Under the pieces are notes generated by a model. The model was not told the origin of the DNA, ran no database searches, and saw only the letters and a program-made list of their open reading frames with translations. A stretch of DNA of 64,000 nt from SVQP01 sp045603085 (lineage in GTDB: Bacteria; Bacillota; Clostridia; Oscillospirales; CAG-272): assembly GCA_045603085.1 (NCBI GenBank), contig JAZULL010000132.1, forward strand, positions 27,651-91,650, in the 5' to 3' direction. The position numbers and the translations under genes were made by a program. Of this stretch, positions 9,601-18,900 are shown piece by piece (positions within the stretch are counted from its first letter, which is position 1; every line of letters begins with the position of its first letter).

Positions 9601-12600
9601 TTGCAGGATCAGAGAGCCGCTTCCGTAGATCACGTCCAGAATGCTGACCTGTATGCCTGCAGAGAAGCGAATGGTGGGATACCAATACAGCTCGGCATAC
9701 AGCTCATCGATCACGTTAATGCCCGCTACCCCAAGATCCGAGATCGCCGCCGAAAATCCTCTTGCGGACAGCGAAAGCTCACCCGTTGCAGTCAGTGTGC
9801 CGAACAGCGCGTACTGACCCTTGAACATAATGGTCAGCGGAGGCAGGATGGACGCGGTGAAAATGGTTTCGTAGATCTTATCCACGCCGCCACCCAGTCC
9901 GCGTATCCAAAAGATACCCATGCCGTCCACGTTGATGCCGGGGGTTACGCCACCCATAAAGAAGTAAAGCTTATCCGGAACGGGGATGCCGTTGTGGGAG
10001 CGAAGTCCAAACTCGCCCTCCATTTCGAAAATGATGAAGTCTGCCGCGCCCTTGACGTTCATCGCCCATTCCTCGCCCATGACCTTCATGTTCAGATGGC
10101 CTTCAAGCGAGGGCATGCCCTGGGTGTAGGCGGGAATGCCGATATCGACCGATGCATTAAAGCCGATAAAGCCGCCGCCAAAGAGAATGTCGTGCAGAGC
10201 GATCGAAAGCGCACCGTTTTTGTTGGCCTTCATCTTTTGGATATCCGCGCGGTTGCGCTCATTGACGTCACGGATCTCCTTGGCTACGTAGGGTCTGCCT
10301 GCCAGGCGGTTCTGCTCCTGATGGTAATCCCACTTAGCCTCCACACCCTTGTCGTAAGCAAAAGTGCTGGGAACCAGGAAATCGGGGCTGACCTCTGCCG
10401 AGAAGGCGATAACAAACTTGGACGCTCCCTCATTCTTTTCGCTCTCGTAGAACATTCTGCCAAACTCCGCATAGCGGAATTCCATGACCATGCCTGCCAG
10501 AGTCTGTGCGCCCGAAGCCGCTCCGGGCCAGCAAAGCATGATTGTATCCATATTTGCTTCACTGGTTTCCACCTTATCGTTAACATGCTTACCGATCTGA
10601 TTGTACTTGGCGAGTATGGTGTCGTTTCCAATCGCAGTCAGGGCGCAAACACCGTCCCAGACCTTGCTTCTGGCACCCGTGGTATAGACCTCGCCGTCAA
10701 TATCCACAAGGATCTCCTGATCTGCCGTGCCGATCTGCTCGATGCTGATCTCAAGCGTGCCGTTATCAACGTCCAGGCAGTTGCTGATATTGATCGAGTC
10801 GCCCCCTTGGATCGCAGTTGCCTTGGCAGCGATCACGGTTTTGTTGTCTGCTGCCATGGTAATGCTGAAGTCACCTCTGAATTCCATCAGGACGCTGTCC
10901 ATCTTGTCCCCTGCCGAAAATTCCAGCGCATAGTCCTCTTCGCTCTCATAAGCGTACAGGATATATTTGTTGTCAGAATCGCTTTCCGAATCGTAATAGG
11001 GGTTTTGTTCGATGGTGACGATGCCGTAAACGGTATTCTTGAAGCTTGCGTTGTTGCTGACCGAGAAACGAAGCGCATCGCTTGTCGTGTCAAGCTTTGT
11101 TGCATCCTTCCAGTCAAATACGACCTGTCTTGTTCCCGTGTCAAGATACTCGGAGATAACGATCTCTGCAGTATTATTCTCAGTATCGATGAAAACTCTC
11201 TCGGGAGGGATCTTGACGTCGGGTCTGCCGTCAGTCGAGCGCAGAAGTACGTCATACGTGCTCTTGTCGCGCAGATAAGAGAAGTTTGCACCCGAAAGAT
11301 ACAGACTGCGCGTGCCCGTGTAATAGATGACGTTGGGCGTAATGCTGTTAAAGGAGAGAGAGGTGCCCGAGCCGCCCGGGCAAAGCACGTAGGAATCGCG
11401 CTCACCGATCACCTTTTCCTGCAGCAGATGGAGGTTGGTGCCATCGATATCAAAAATGCGGACACCGATCTTGCGGTATTCGGTATTGGTGTGAGGCGTT
11501 GCGGCAAAATTGACCGTGACCATTCTCTCTTCGCCCGGAATCAGATCGATGACACGAACGTAATAGGGGTCCGCCGCTGTTGCGGTTGAATTCTGAACAC
11601 CCGTGAGATCATAGGAAACCAATCCTTCCTCGGGATACAGCGCGATGGCAATATCTTCAAGCGTCTCGGAGGAGATATTGGTAATTCTGAGATGCATGGC
11701 AAACGTGCCGGGCGCACCTGCGTTCTGAATGCGTACGTAGCCATCAGCGTCCGCATTGAGTTCAAGCGCCGCGGGCATCTCGAAATTGATCGCTACCTTT
11801 TCCTCTTCGCTGATATTGACATTGGAGTAGATACCGTAATACGTACCGATCGCAGTTCCCTTTCCGCCTTCGGGCGCTGTTCCCATATCGAAATACAGCG
11901 CATAAGCACTGTCGGCGGTCAGATACTCGTTCTGGCTGTTGGTAAAATAGACGTCCCCGGGAGTGAAATCGAAAACAGTGGATGCCAGATTGTTCCAATG
12001 TCCGAACGCGACGCGTGTGGGCTGACAAGGCTGGTCGTTGACCGTTGCGTTGACGGTATATGCCGTCACAGAGGGCGAATATTCGTTGTCCCAAGCATAA
12101 AACGAGCTTGCGTAGGCAGAGCCCTCAAGCAGCTGCTCGCTCTCCACCGTGAGGTATTCTCCGTCAGGCTGGGTCAGCTCGTACAGGGCGTAATCCTGAT
12201 AGCCAAGCGCCGTGTCCATCATGACTCTGGCCTGGATCTGAGCGTCCTCTTTCGCGTTCTCAACCTCGTAGGTGATAAACACCATGCCGTGCTGATTTGC
12301 TGTCGTATCGAGCAGGGTCAGCGTTTGAATAAAGGTCAGTCCGTCCACGCTCCACTTGGCAACGATGCTGTTGTTTACCTTTTCTATTTCCACGTCGGAG
12401 GAAGCAAGACCCAAAAATCCGTAATTTCTACCGAAGATATAGTCCTTGCTCTCACCGTTGCGCGTGACGCGGAACGAGGTATAGGAGGTGTCAAAATCAT
12501 CGTCGGGATAGAGCAAAAATTTATTGTCGTCCGACTTTTTGAGTTGGTCTCCTTCAACCGTATCGATCAGAAAGCCGCCGTTCTTAGCAGAGACCTTGAC

Positions 12601-12732
12601 CGACAGATAGCCGTCGCTCAAAGCAAGATAATCAGGTTGGTCATCATCGGCAGCAAAGATGCTCAAGGGCAAAGCCCCCAGCAGCATTGCTACTGTCATA
12701 ACGACGGCAAGCAAACGGGTAATGTTTTTCAT
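6628..12732 (-). CDS. Giant surface protein with Ig-like domains and a C-terminal membrane anchor
   Basis: Encodes 2034 aa from ATG 12732 (GAAAGGA site). Residues 1-27 are a Sec signal peptide ending in SIFA-A. The long middle is beta-rich, with no catalytic motif that I recognise. Residues ~1782-1956 hold two BIG2-type bacterial Ig-like domains (YHSSDESVATVDQNGKVT and YSSSDPTIASVDAATGRIT). A linker rich in Asp, Thr and Pro follows, then a membrane helix at ~2005-2028 and the stop-transfer tail RKKKV. There is no LPXTG motif, so the protein is membrane-tethered rather than sortase-linked. It follows the 2537-aa gene after a 184-bp gap containing a hairpin, and is probably the last gene of that operon. 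Confidence 0.85.
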   Translation of the reverse strand: MKNITRLLAVVMTVAMLLGALPLSIFAADDDQPDYLALSDGYLSVKVSAKNGGFLIDTVEGDQLKKSDDNKFLLYPDDDFDTSYTSFRVTRNGESKDYIFGRNYGFLGLASSDVEIEKVNNSIVAKWSVDGLTFIQTLTLLDTTANQHGMVFITYEVENAKEDAQIQARVMMDTALGYQDYALYELTQPDGEYLTVESEQLLEGSAYASSFYAWDNEYSPSVTAYTVNATVNDQPCQPTRVAFGHWNNLASTVFDFTPGDVYFTNSQNEYLTADSAYALYFDMGTAPEGGKGTAIGTYYGIYSNVNISEEEKVAINFEMPAALELNADADGYVRIQNAGAPGTFAMHLRITNISSETLEDIAIALYPEEGLVSYDLTGVQNSTATAADPYYVRVIDLIPGEERMVTVNFAATPHTNTEYRKIGVRIFDIDGTNLHLLQEKVIGERDSYVLCPGGSGTSLSFNSITPNVIYYTGTRSLYLSGANFSYLRDKSTYDVLLRSTDGRPDVKIPPERVFIDTENNTAEIVISEYLDTGTRQVVFDWKDATKLDTTSDALRFSVSNNASFKNTVYGIVTIEQNPYYDSESDSDNKYILYAYESEEDYALEFSAGDKMDSVLMEFRGDFSITMAADNKTVIAAKATAIQGGDSINISNCLDVDNGTLEISIEQIGTADQEILVDIDGEVYTTGARSKVWDGVCALTAIGNDTILAKYNQIGKHVNDKVETSEANMDTIMLCWPGAASGAQTLAGMVMEFRYAEFGRMFYESEKNEGASKFVIAFSAEVSPDFLVPSTFAYDKGVEAKWDYHQEQNRLAGRPYVAKEIRDVNERNRADIQKMKANKNGALSIALHDILFGGGFIGFNASVDIGIPAYTQGMPSLEGHLNMKVMGEEWAMNVKGAADFIIFEMEGEFGLRSHNGIPVPDKLYFFMGGVTPGINVDGMGIFWIRGLGGGVDKIYETIFTASILPPLTIMFKGQYALFGTLTATGELSLSARGFSAAISDLGVAGINVIDELYAELYWYPTIRFSAGIQVSILDVIYGSGSLILQELDEGFFWEGYVTAGIKIPAWIPAIGNTNVGSADLGVNQERVWGAIHVIGIDAGVTYYWGGDVEFGLGKYDAPEPTVSPYARLRSAVATDAATGRTLYMSLAASENGLSDTAITTNEAQTQHTFTLDGALAGQEDALISVSIYASSMQQAKEGFAVVCDGESYPLVWVDDSKALDHPDNADANARITYDEQSQTAYISFTVTDADCFDKEISVTTTLISDATVYGMPRLPGLDSISVNGTEAELVGDVSGLDGLVIYAIAEDGSRYVIYEGAANRNVTLVYPENMPSGSYTVTAVGSTADMTSNPIVSLENFAYENPNTPEKPTLNGIALGGDYTVDVAVTAPAGDFDGYLVTVYELGEDGSLAPTVYSDVLMDKGQTTLTLGGQYTSTVDAYTQEGADAPMFEAQTITYGLMAGKTYVAGIRTYKEVEEGVYLPSEEILSDGVVMLEAVKPTVSMTAQGKVTVDGADYVGKSDVTIQITSDETLKNLKYMLDDGGDLNTSEDDWIAFEGDSIYLEGLSEGGHKLVLRGEDAQGDAFDCIYTFTVRATSPVLMLSSPGNGSFFGEQICVSGITDPNAQITVTLEGEPVKVVADTNGSFTVTLDMDISAAYQSITVKATNFLGNESREISLTLTNELLGKDGLRAIILLDGQPISQLTEEHEGKQLTMALMSKGKMITVNPDSYMANRIIWSVTSISGNVSVDQRGVVTGIDENAHAMISASVESLNAGVIVGVGEDVKLQSIAFESTSVEKTEGDEDFTMTVSGAVEGSRITYHSSDESVATVDQNGKVTIIGAGTTTVAAVVEAIGEYGQTSAYYVLTVKAKAPDIPEKQEQTIEIDLSERKATCTQVLDARPVSAKGAVTYSSSDPTIASVDAATGRITAHKAGQVTITVTAAQTDEYLEASVSYILTVEHDWVEGVCACKDVLEKDTDTTDTGADTEPDTAPDTVPDDPNDPTPASYTWVWIVAIVAAALIGGGVAVYLLVIRKKKV

Positions 12733-12862
12733 ATTGAATAACCATTCCTTTCAAAAAGTTTAGGCGAATATCATGCGGTTTTGCAAACGATTTGCTTTGA
12801 TTGAAAACTTGATTGCCAAAACCGCTGACGTGAAATACCTTCACGTAATTCTCCTTTTCCCG

Positions 12863-12896
12863 CACCCTGCACCGAGGCTCTCCCCGGTGCAGGGTG
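12863..12896 (-). other. Intercistronic hairpin without a T tract
   Basis: A perfect 12-bp stem (CACCCTGCACCG 12863-12874 with 12885-12896) lies between the stop of the 2537-aa gene and the start of the 2034-aa gene. No U-run follows on either strand, so an RNA-stability or processing element fits better than a terminator. Confidence 0.55.
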
Positions 12897-12916
12897 TTGC
12901 AAGGGGTGCAGGATGA

Positions 12917-15900
12917 TTATTTTATATAGATGGTAATGCGGTATTGGTCGTGGCTTTGGGTGGTGATGAGGATGGTGTAGTATCCGCTCTGTCCCGCAAA
13001 GGGCAAAAGGATCTCGTCATCCACCAATTCAAGCTCGGTGGCGTGTGTCTTCATCTGCGCTGCGGTTCTGATGCCGCTCAACCACGTAAGCTCGTAGGGT
13101 TCTCCTTGCATATCCACTCTCAGATTGAGCGCGTCTTGGCTTTCTGCAAGGTAAATGCTCTCGCGCTCAACAACATTGCCATCAATGGCAACGCCGGGCA
13201 GGACGGTTTGGTAAACCTGCAGCATACCCGTTATCTCGGATTTGTTGCCTGCTGCATCCGTTGCAGTATAGGTCACGGGATAAGCTCCCGCTTCGGTGGG
13301 TATTTCATACGCCACATGAACCTGTACGTTACCGTCTCTGTCATCGACTGCCGCGCAGTTGGCGAGAATGCGCGCTTCCAGATCCGAAAGATCCAGCATG
13401 GATGCGTAAACCGTGTACATTACAAGCTGCATTTTGGGGGCAACCTGATCGGGATAATCAATACTTGTAAACACTGCACCGCTGACGTTGCCGTAAGCAT
13501 CTCTTGCATAGATCGAGCCGCCGCTCTTGTCGCCAACCGCCAATCCAAGCCACTCATGCGCATCAACAGCGTAGCTTTCACCGTTGAAGCTGACGGTAGC
13601 CGCTCTGTCAACGCTGACGTAGAAGATGTCGCCGATAGCAACCTCTCCCAGCGCATCGGGTGTGGCAACTGCCTCGCTGCCGTCGGCATTTTTGCTGAAA
13701 CTGAACGTGGGCGCGGTATCTACGATGCCCGTGATATTTACCGTGACCGTTGCAGCGTTGCCTGCAGCGTCAACAAATACGTATTCGTAAGCACCGTTTT
13801 GGTCAAACGTACGGGTAAATGCGGTGCTGACACTGCTGCTTTCTCTGAAGCTGACCTTCTCATCCGAGGTCAAGCTGACGGTGGCTTTTCTTCCGTCTGT
13901 GCTGTAAACGGGATCACTGACCGTGATCTCGGGCGCATCCCTGTCAATATTGGTCACCGCGCCAAGCGTGATCACTTCGCTCCACTTTCCGTTTATACCA
14001 CGGAAAAGCAGCTCCAGGTCACGGTAATTGTCGCTGTAACGCACCGTGACCGTGTTGCCTACCGCCTTGACCGTGACGCTGTCGGGAAGCTCCGCGGCAC
14101 CAAGGGTGGTCTGCACCAGATCAATGGGCTTGCTGAAGGTCAGCGTCACCGTCACCTCACCTCTGGTGGAAGTGCCCGCCTGTACCGACCACCGTCGGCT
14201 CAGCAGAATGGGTGCGTCGTTATCAACCTCGATGATCTCGATCTTCAATTGCTCGTCAACCGGCTCGCCCTGATACAGGTAAGAGTAGCTGATGGTGTAA
14301 ATGCCGTTTTTGGTAAAGATCGCCTCGGTGGCAGGCACACCGTCCACCGCCGTGATGCGCAGGTCGGTGCCATCCGCAGGGACGGTCAGATCGACTCTGA
14401 TCGCATGATCGTCGCCTACCGTAGCAGGCATCTTGGTATAGGTAGGTACGGGTGCGTTACCGACGTTGTAAAGGTTCATTCTAAAGGCTGTCACGTTCCC
14501 CATTTCATCTATGACGAAGATGGTAAACTGCGCAGGTCCCGTCACCTCAAGCGTATTTCCGAGAAGCGACACGTTTTCAACCACGTCGCTGCTTGCCGTG
14601 TAATAGCTTTCGGGGGCTGACGCGTATAAGCCGTTTTTGATGATGATACGCGTCTTGTTGAGGTCCTGCACCTCGATATTGAATCGGTATCTGCTTGCCC
14701 AGCCCAGTGCCTCGGCAAATTCCGCAGCGTCGGTATAGGCGGCATAGCCCTCGTAGGGCAAGAGCGAGGGATTGAGCAGGTCGATGTAATTCTCATCTCC
14801 GCTCTGCATTCTCTGTTCAAGATCCTCGTAAACCAGATAGCTTTCTCTGGGAACTGCCTCTTGATTTCTCATGGCGTACGGAACGATCTGTACGCTGGGA
14901 GCTCTTGTATCGATCTCGATCATGGGAGGAGGCGGAAGCTCTTTCAGCTCGACCTCCAGCGCGATGGTAAATGCACCGAGATCGCAGTATCCGTCCTCCC
15001 CCGAAAGCGCATCGATACGCAAAGTCGGGAAGGTATACTCCGTTACACCGCTTCCGTATACGAAGGTGTACGTGGGAGCCTTGCCGGTCATGGGGTCGAT
15101 GATATCCCAGTTGCCGTTTTTGTCGTAAACGTAAGCGATCACGTCGCCGTACACGTAATCCTCGGGGTTCTCCCCGTAGTCCCAGCGAACTGCCAGGTCA
15201 GCAGGATGGATATTGTCGATCTCAAGATAGTAGCCCATATAAGCATCGCTTACGTCGGGCGTGAGATCCCAGTAAATCTCCACGCTGGTCGACGCCTTGA
15301 AGATCACCGTGACCGTGCTCGTACCACTTCCCTCGATGATCACGTCATCTCCGCCACCGCTGACCCACACGGAGTCGTAAGCTGCACCGTCGGGGACTGT
15401 GACCGTAACCGTTACGGGCTGTGTCGTCTTCTCGGTGTTATCGATCTGCACGATGGGAGACTGGAACTTTGCAAAGTGGGTGGTGGTCACCGTTACGGTC
15501 TGGGTCAGACCAAAGCGGTCGGTCACCGTGATTTGGTGATCTCCGTCCTGGAAGATGTTAAGCTTATGGTTGAAGTTGGCAGAAGTACCGCCCTGTACGT
15601 AGACCGAGGTGTTCCAGTTCAGACGCAATCCGTCGTAGTCATCCAGCCAATACGGCTCGGGAACGGGATCCTCGTAAGTTCTGTCGGGATGTGTAACCTC
15701 AAGAACGTTGGAGCGAAGCTCTCTGCCCGTGTTTGCATCATACAGCACCAGCTGTGCCCAGACCGACTCGACGCGGTCACCAATCTGATGATTGATTCCG
15801 TCCGCCAAGGGATTTATCATCTCGATCTCTACCTGATTCCCACCGCTCGTGCTGATCATTCCCATAGAATAACCAACCGCGTTGGTTCCCGAATAGTAGC

Positions 15901-18900
15901 CTTCGAGATAGAAGCGCTCGATCTCGTTACCGTAAGCGTCGGTAAAGATCACGTAGCTGACGCTCCGGTCAACGTACACGCCGTTAGAAATCGAAGCATA
16001 CATATCAAGGGTACCGTTGCCAATGTTGTAGCAGGGGCCGATTTGGAATTCACCCTTGAATTCCACTTGCTTGTCGGTAAGACGGTACTTGGGCTGATAC
16101 CCCTCTACTACAGGCTGCGCATACGCATCCTCGGTGGGAGCGAATTGCGGGAACACCAGCACGCAGGCACCGCTGTCGGTGATGATCATAAAGGCTCCGT
16201 TTGCTGCCTCCATGTTATTTCCCATTTTATAGGTGACACATTCGTCAGTACCGCCATCCGCGCTCGTCATATAGGTGCGGGAGTCATCACCCTTGAGTCT
16301 GATGATCGCATCCGGCTCAACCGAATAAAGATTGTAATAATACACCGACGACTGATAATAGAGTCTGTGTCTGGTATCGGAAACCTGATTGCCGTTTGCA
16401 TCGTAACAGTACCCGTAGCTGGCGTTATACATCACGAAATCTCTGTACGTCCACTGTGGGTAATATCCGCTGTTGAGATCGTTCAACGTATTGCTTCGCG
16501 TATATTTGTACTCTTGATATTGTTCGACAAGGCTACCGTCATCCCCCTCGGTGTAGGTCAAAAGCCCCATGGCATCCTTGGTCAGATAATAAGTACCCAC
16601 GATACCTGCCGACGTAAACACATTCTGAAGACTGATATCTGCACCGGCTATATTGATGGGCTCTCCTTCGGCAGAAAGGTTGAGCTTTTCCTCCAAAACG
16701 TCGGTATCAAGCCCTGCGGAAGGGGTTTCGGTGTTGGCGTAAACCGTGAACTGCTCCACGGGGCTCTCAAGGCCGTTTTCCATGACGACCTGATAGCAGA
16801 TGACGTTGTTTCCGTCGGTAAGACCGATCAGCCGGGCCATGGTGTAAATACCATCGGCGTTCTTATTCAGCGTACTCTTTCCGATGCCCGTGATCTCATC
16901 GTAGGTCCAGGTGTCGTGATCGATCGCGTTTTCACTGTGGAAGGTGAACACGTAGCCGTCTGTGGTAACCAGCCCCTGCTCGCGGCTTTGGTGGATCGCG
17001 GGATTCCAGACGTATATCGCCGCAATCTTACCCACCGTAAATCCCTGTAAAGTCTGCTCGGCGGATTCTGCCGTGACAGAAAAGCCGAAGTTTAATACGC
17101 CGCCCACCTCGTTGGTGTAGGTGCCCGTACGAATTGTTTCGCTCTGCCCCGCCATGCTGACGGTCATGTGTTCGATATATCCGTCGGTGGCTGTGTTGCG
17201 AATGACAAAGGTTGAGGTGTCATACAGGTTAAGCGCTGAATTGACCGACTGTCCTTCAGCCAGATAGGGCTTTCCGTTCTCGTCAAATCGGATCAGCGAC
17301 GGCATACTGCTGTGGCTGGAGATCGGAATATTGGGTGTGATATAGGTTTCGGTGACACCCGCCCGAACTACGGTATTATCAAGTACAAGCCGTTCGGCTG
17401 CCGTGACGGTCATGACCTGACCGTCCTTCATTGCCACCGTGACCTGCACCGTATATACTCCGGTTGACAGCTCGACCCGCGGTATGGTCAGGCGTTGCAG
17501 CACCGCCATGCTCCAAGGGATAGTAATAACAGGCTGTCCAAGGCTGCCATCCGCGTTGACCTTTACGATGCTGACAAAGGTATCGTTCTCATCCACGTCA
17601 CGCACGCCAAGCTCGGGCCAATACGTATTCTGCAAGGTCAGGTCGAAGCTGACTCCGGCAAGCGTCTGATAGAACATTTTGTTCCCCTCAAAGCTCTCTC
17701 CCTGCGCATCGGCAAAATTGAAAAATTCCACCTCGAATACGTTCTGTATATCACAGCTGACAAGGAAAACGATCTCGTCCTCTGCCTGAATGTAAGAGCC
17801 GTCTGTCACCTGTGCGCTCAGCAAGCCGTTTTGCGGAATCAGAACATTGTCTGCAACGGTTGCATTGTCGTCATACGCAAGGTCAAACGTCACGCGTACG
17901 TCACCGTACCAACCAGCAAGCAGGTCGTCAAACGACTGCATGGTGAGTGTGCTGACACTTGTAAAGGTAGCGTTGTCATTCTCGTCCGTTCCCATCACGA
18001 CTCTGTATACGTCGCGGCTCGAAATGCCCGACTGTGTCAGGGGGAAGACGTCGATGCTCTGCGCTGCTTCAAGATCTGCGGAGCTGAGAATGAAAACGTA
18101 GGTGTAGGAATACGCATCGTCCTTCCCCTCGGGAGATACGAAGCTGACAAACGCGCGCAAGTATCCGTCCTTGTCTGCCGACAAGCCCTGCGCTACCGAA
18201 AGATTGAGCGAAGGTTCTTTTGTGGGGACGGCGGGATCTCCCTTGAGATTTGCCGAGTAATTGGGCTTATCCAGCAGAACTTGGACGGTTTTCGAAGCCA
18301 TCTCGCTCTTGTTTCCGCTCTTATCCACCGCGTACACCCAAAGCGTAAGCGTGGTATCGGTTTCGCTGTCAAATGCGGGATATCCTTCCTCGGGCAGCAA
18401 CCATGCAAAGCCCTCTGCCTGCTTGCCTGCGCTCATCCAGCCTGCGCTATAATCGGCAGGCTTGGTCTCTCTCCACTGATAATAGGTGGTAATGCCATCG
18501 TCCCCGCTGAAGTCGGATGCCGACCATTGTGCCGTTACGTACGCGCCCGTGTTGGTGTAGTGTACCGATGCCGAAAGGTCACTGACCTTCGGAGGCGTCT
18601 CGTCATAAGTGTAGCCCGGCTCGACTCTCGAAGCATCCGTCGTATTTCTGTTTCCTGCCCAGTCGGGAAGGCTGTATTCCACCTTAAGCTCATCTACGGT
18701 AATAGAGCTTGCTTCTCCAACGAGCTTGATGTGGATATATCTCGTGCCGCTGTAGAGCGGAATGGTCTGCCATGAAACCTCATTCGCCCTGAATGCGCCC
18801 GAATAAGTATAGGCGCTGTCATCCGGAATGGTCATGGTGTCGGTGATTGCCATTTGGTAGTTCACCGTTCCCTCGGTCTTGGCAGACAGACCGATCTGAC

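Noticed and set aside
9154..11589. 811-codon plus-strand frame
   Set aside because: Lies wholly inside the minus-strand 2034-aa gene. The composition is typical of a reverse-frame translation (many Cys, His, Arg) and there is no start signal.
14861..17050. 729-codon plus-strand frame, and similar ones at 12944-14620 and 17495-18775
   Set aside because: Shadows of the 2537-aa gene on the other strand.
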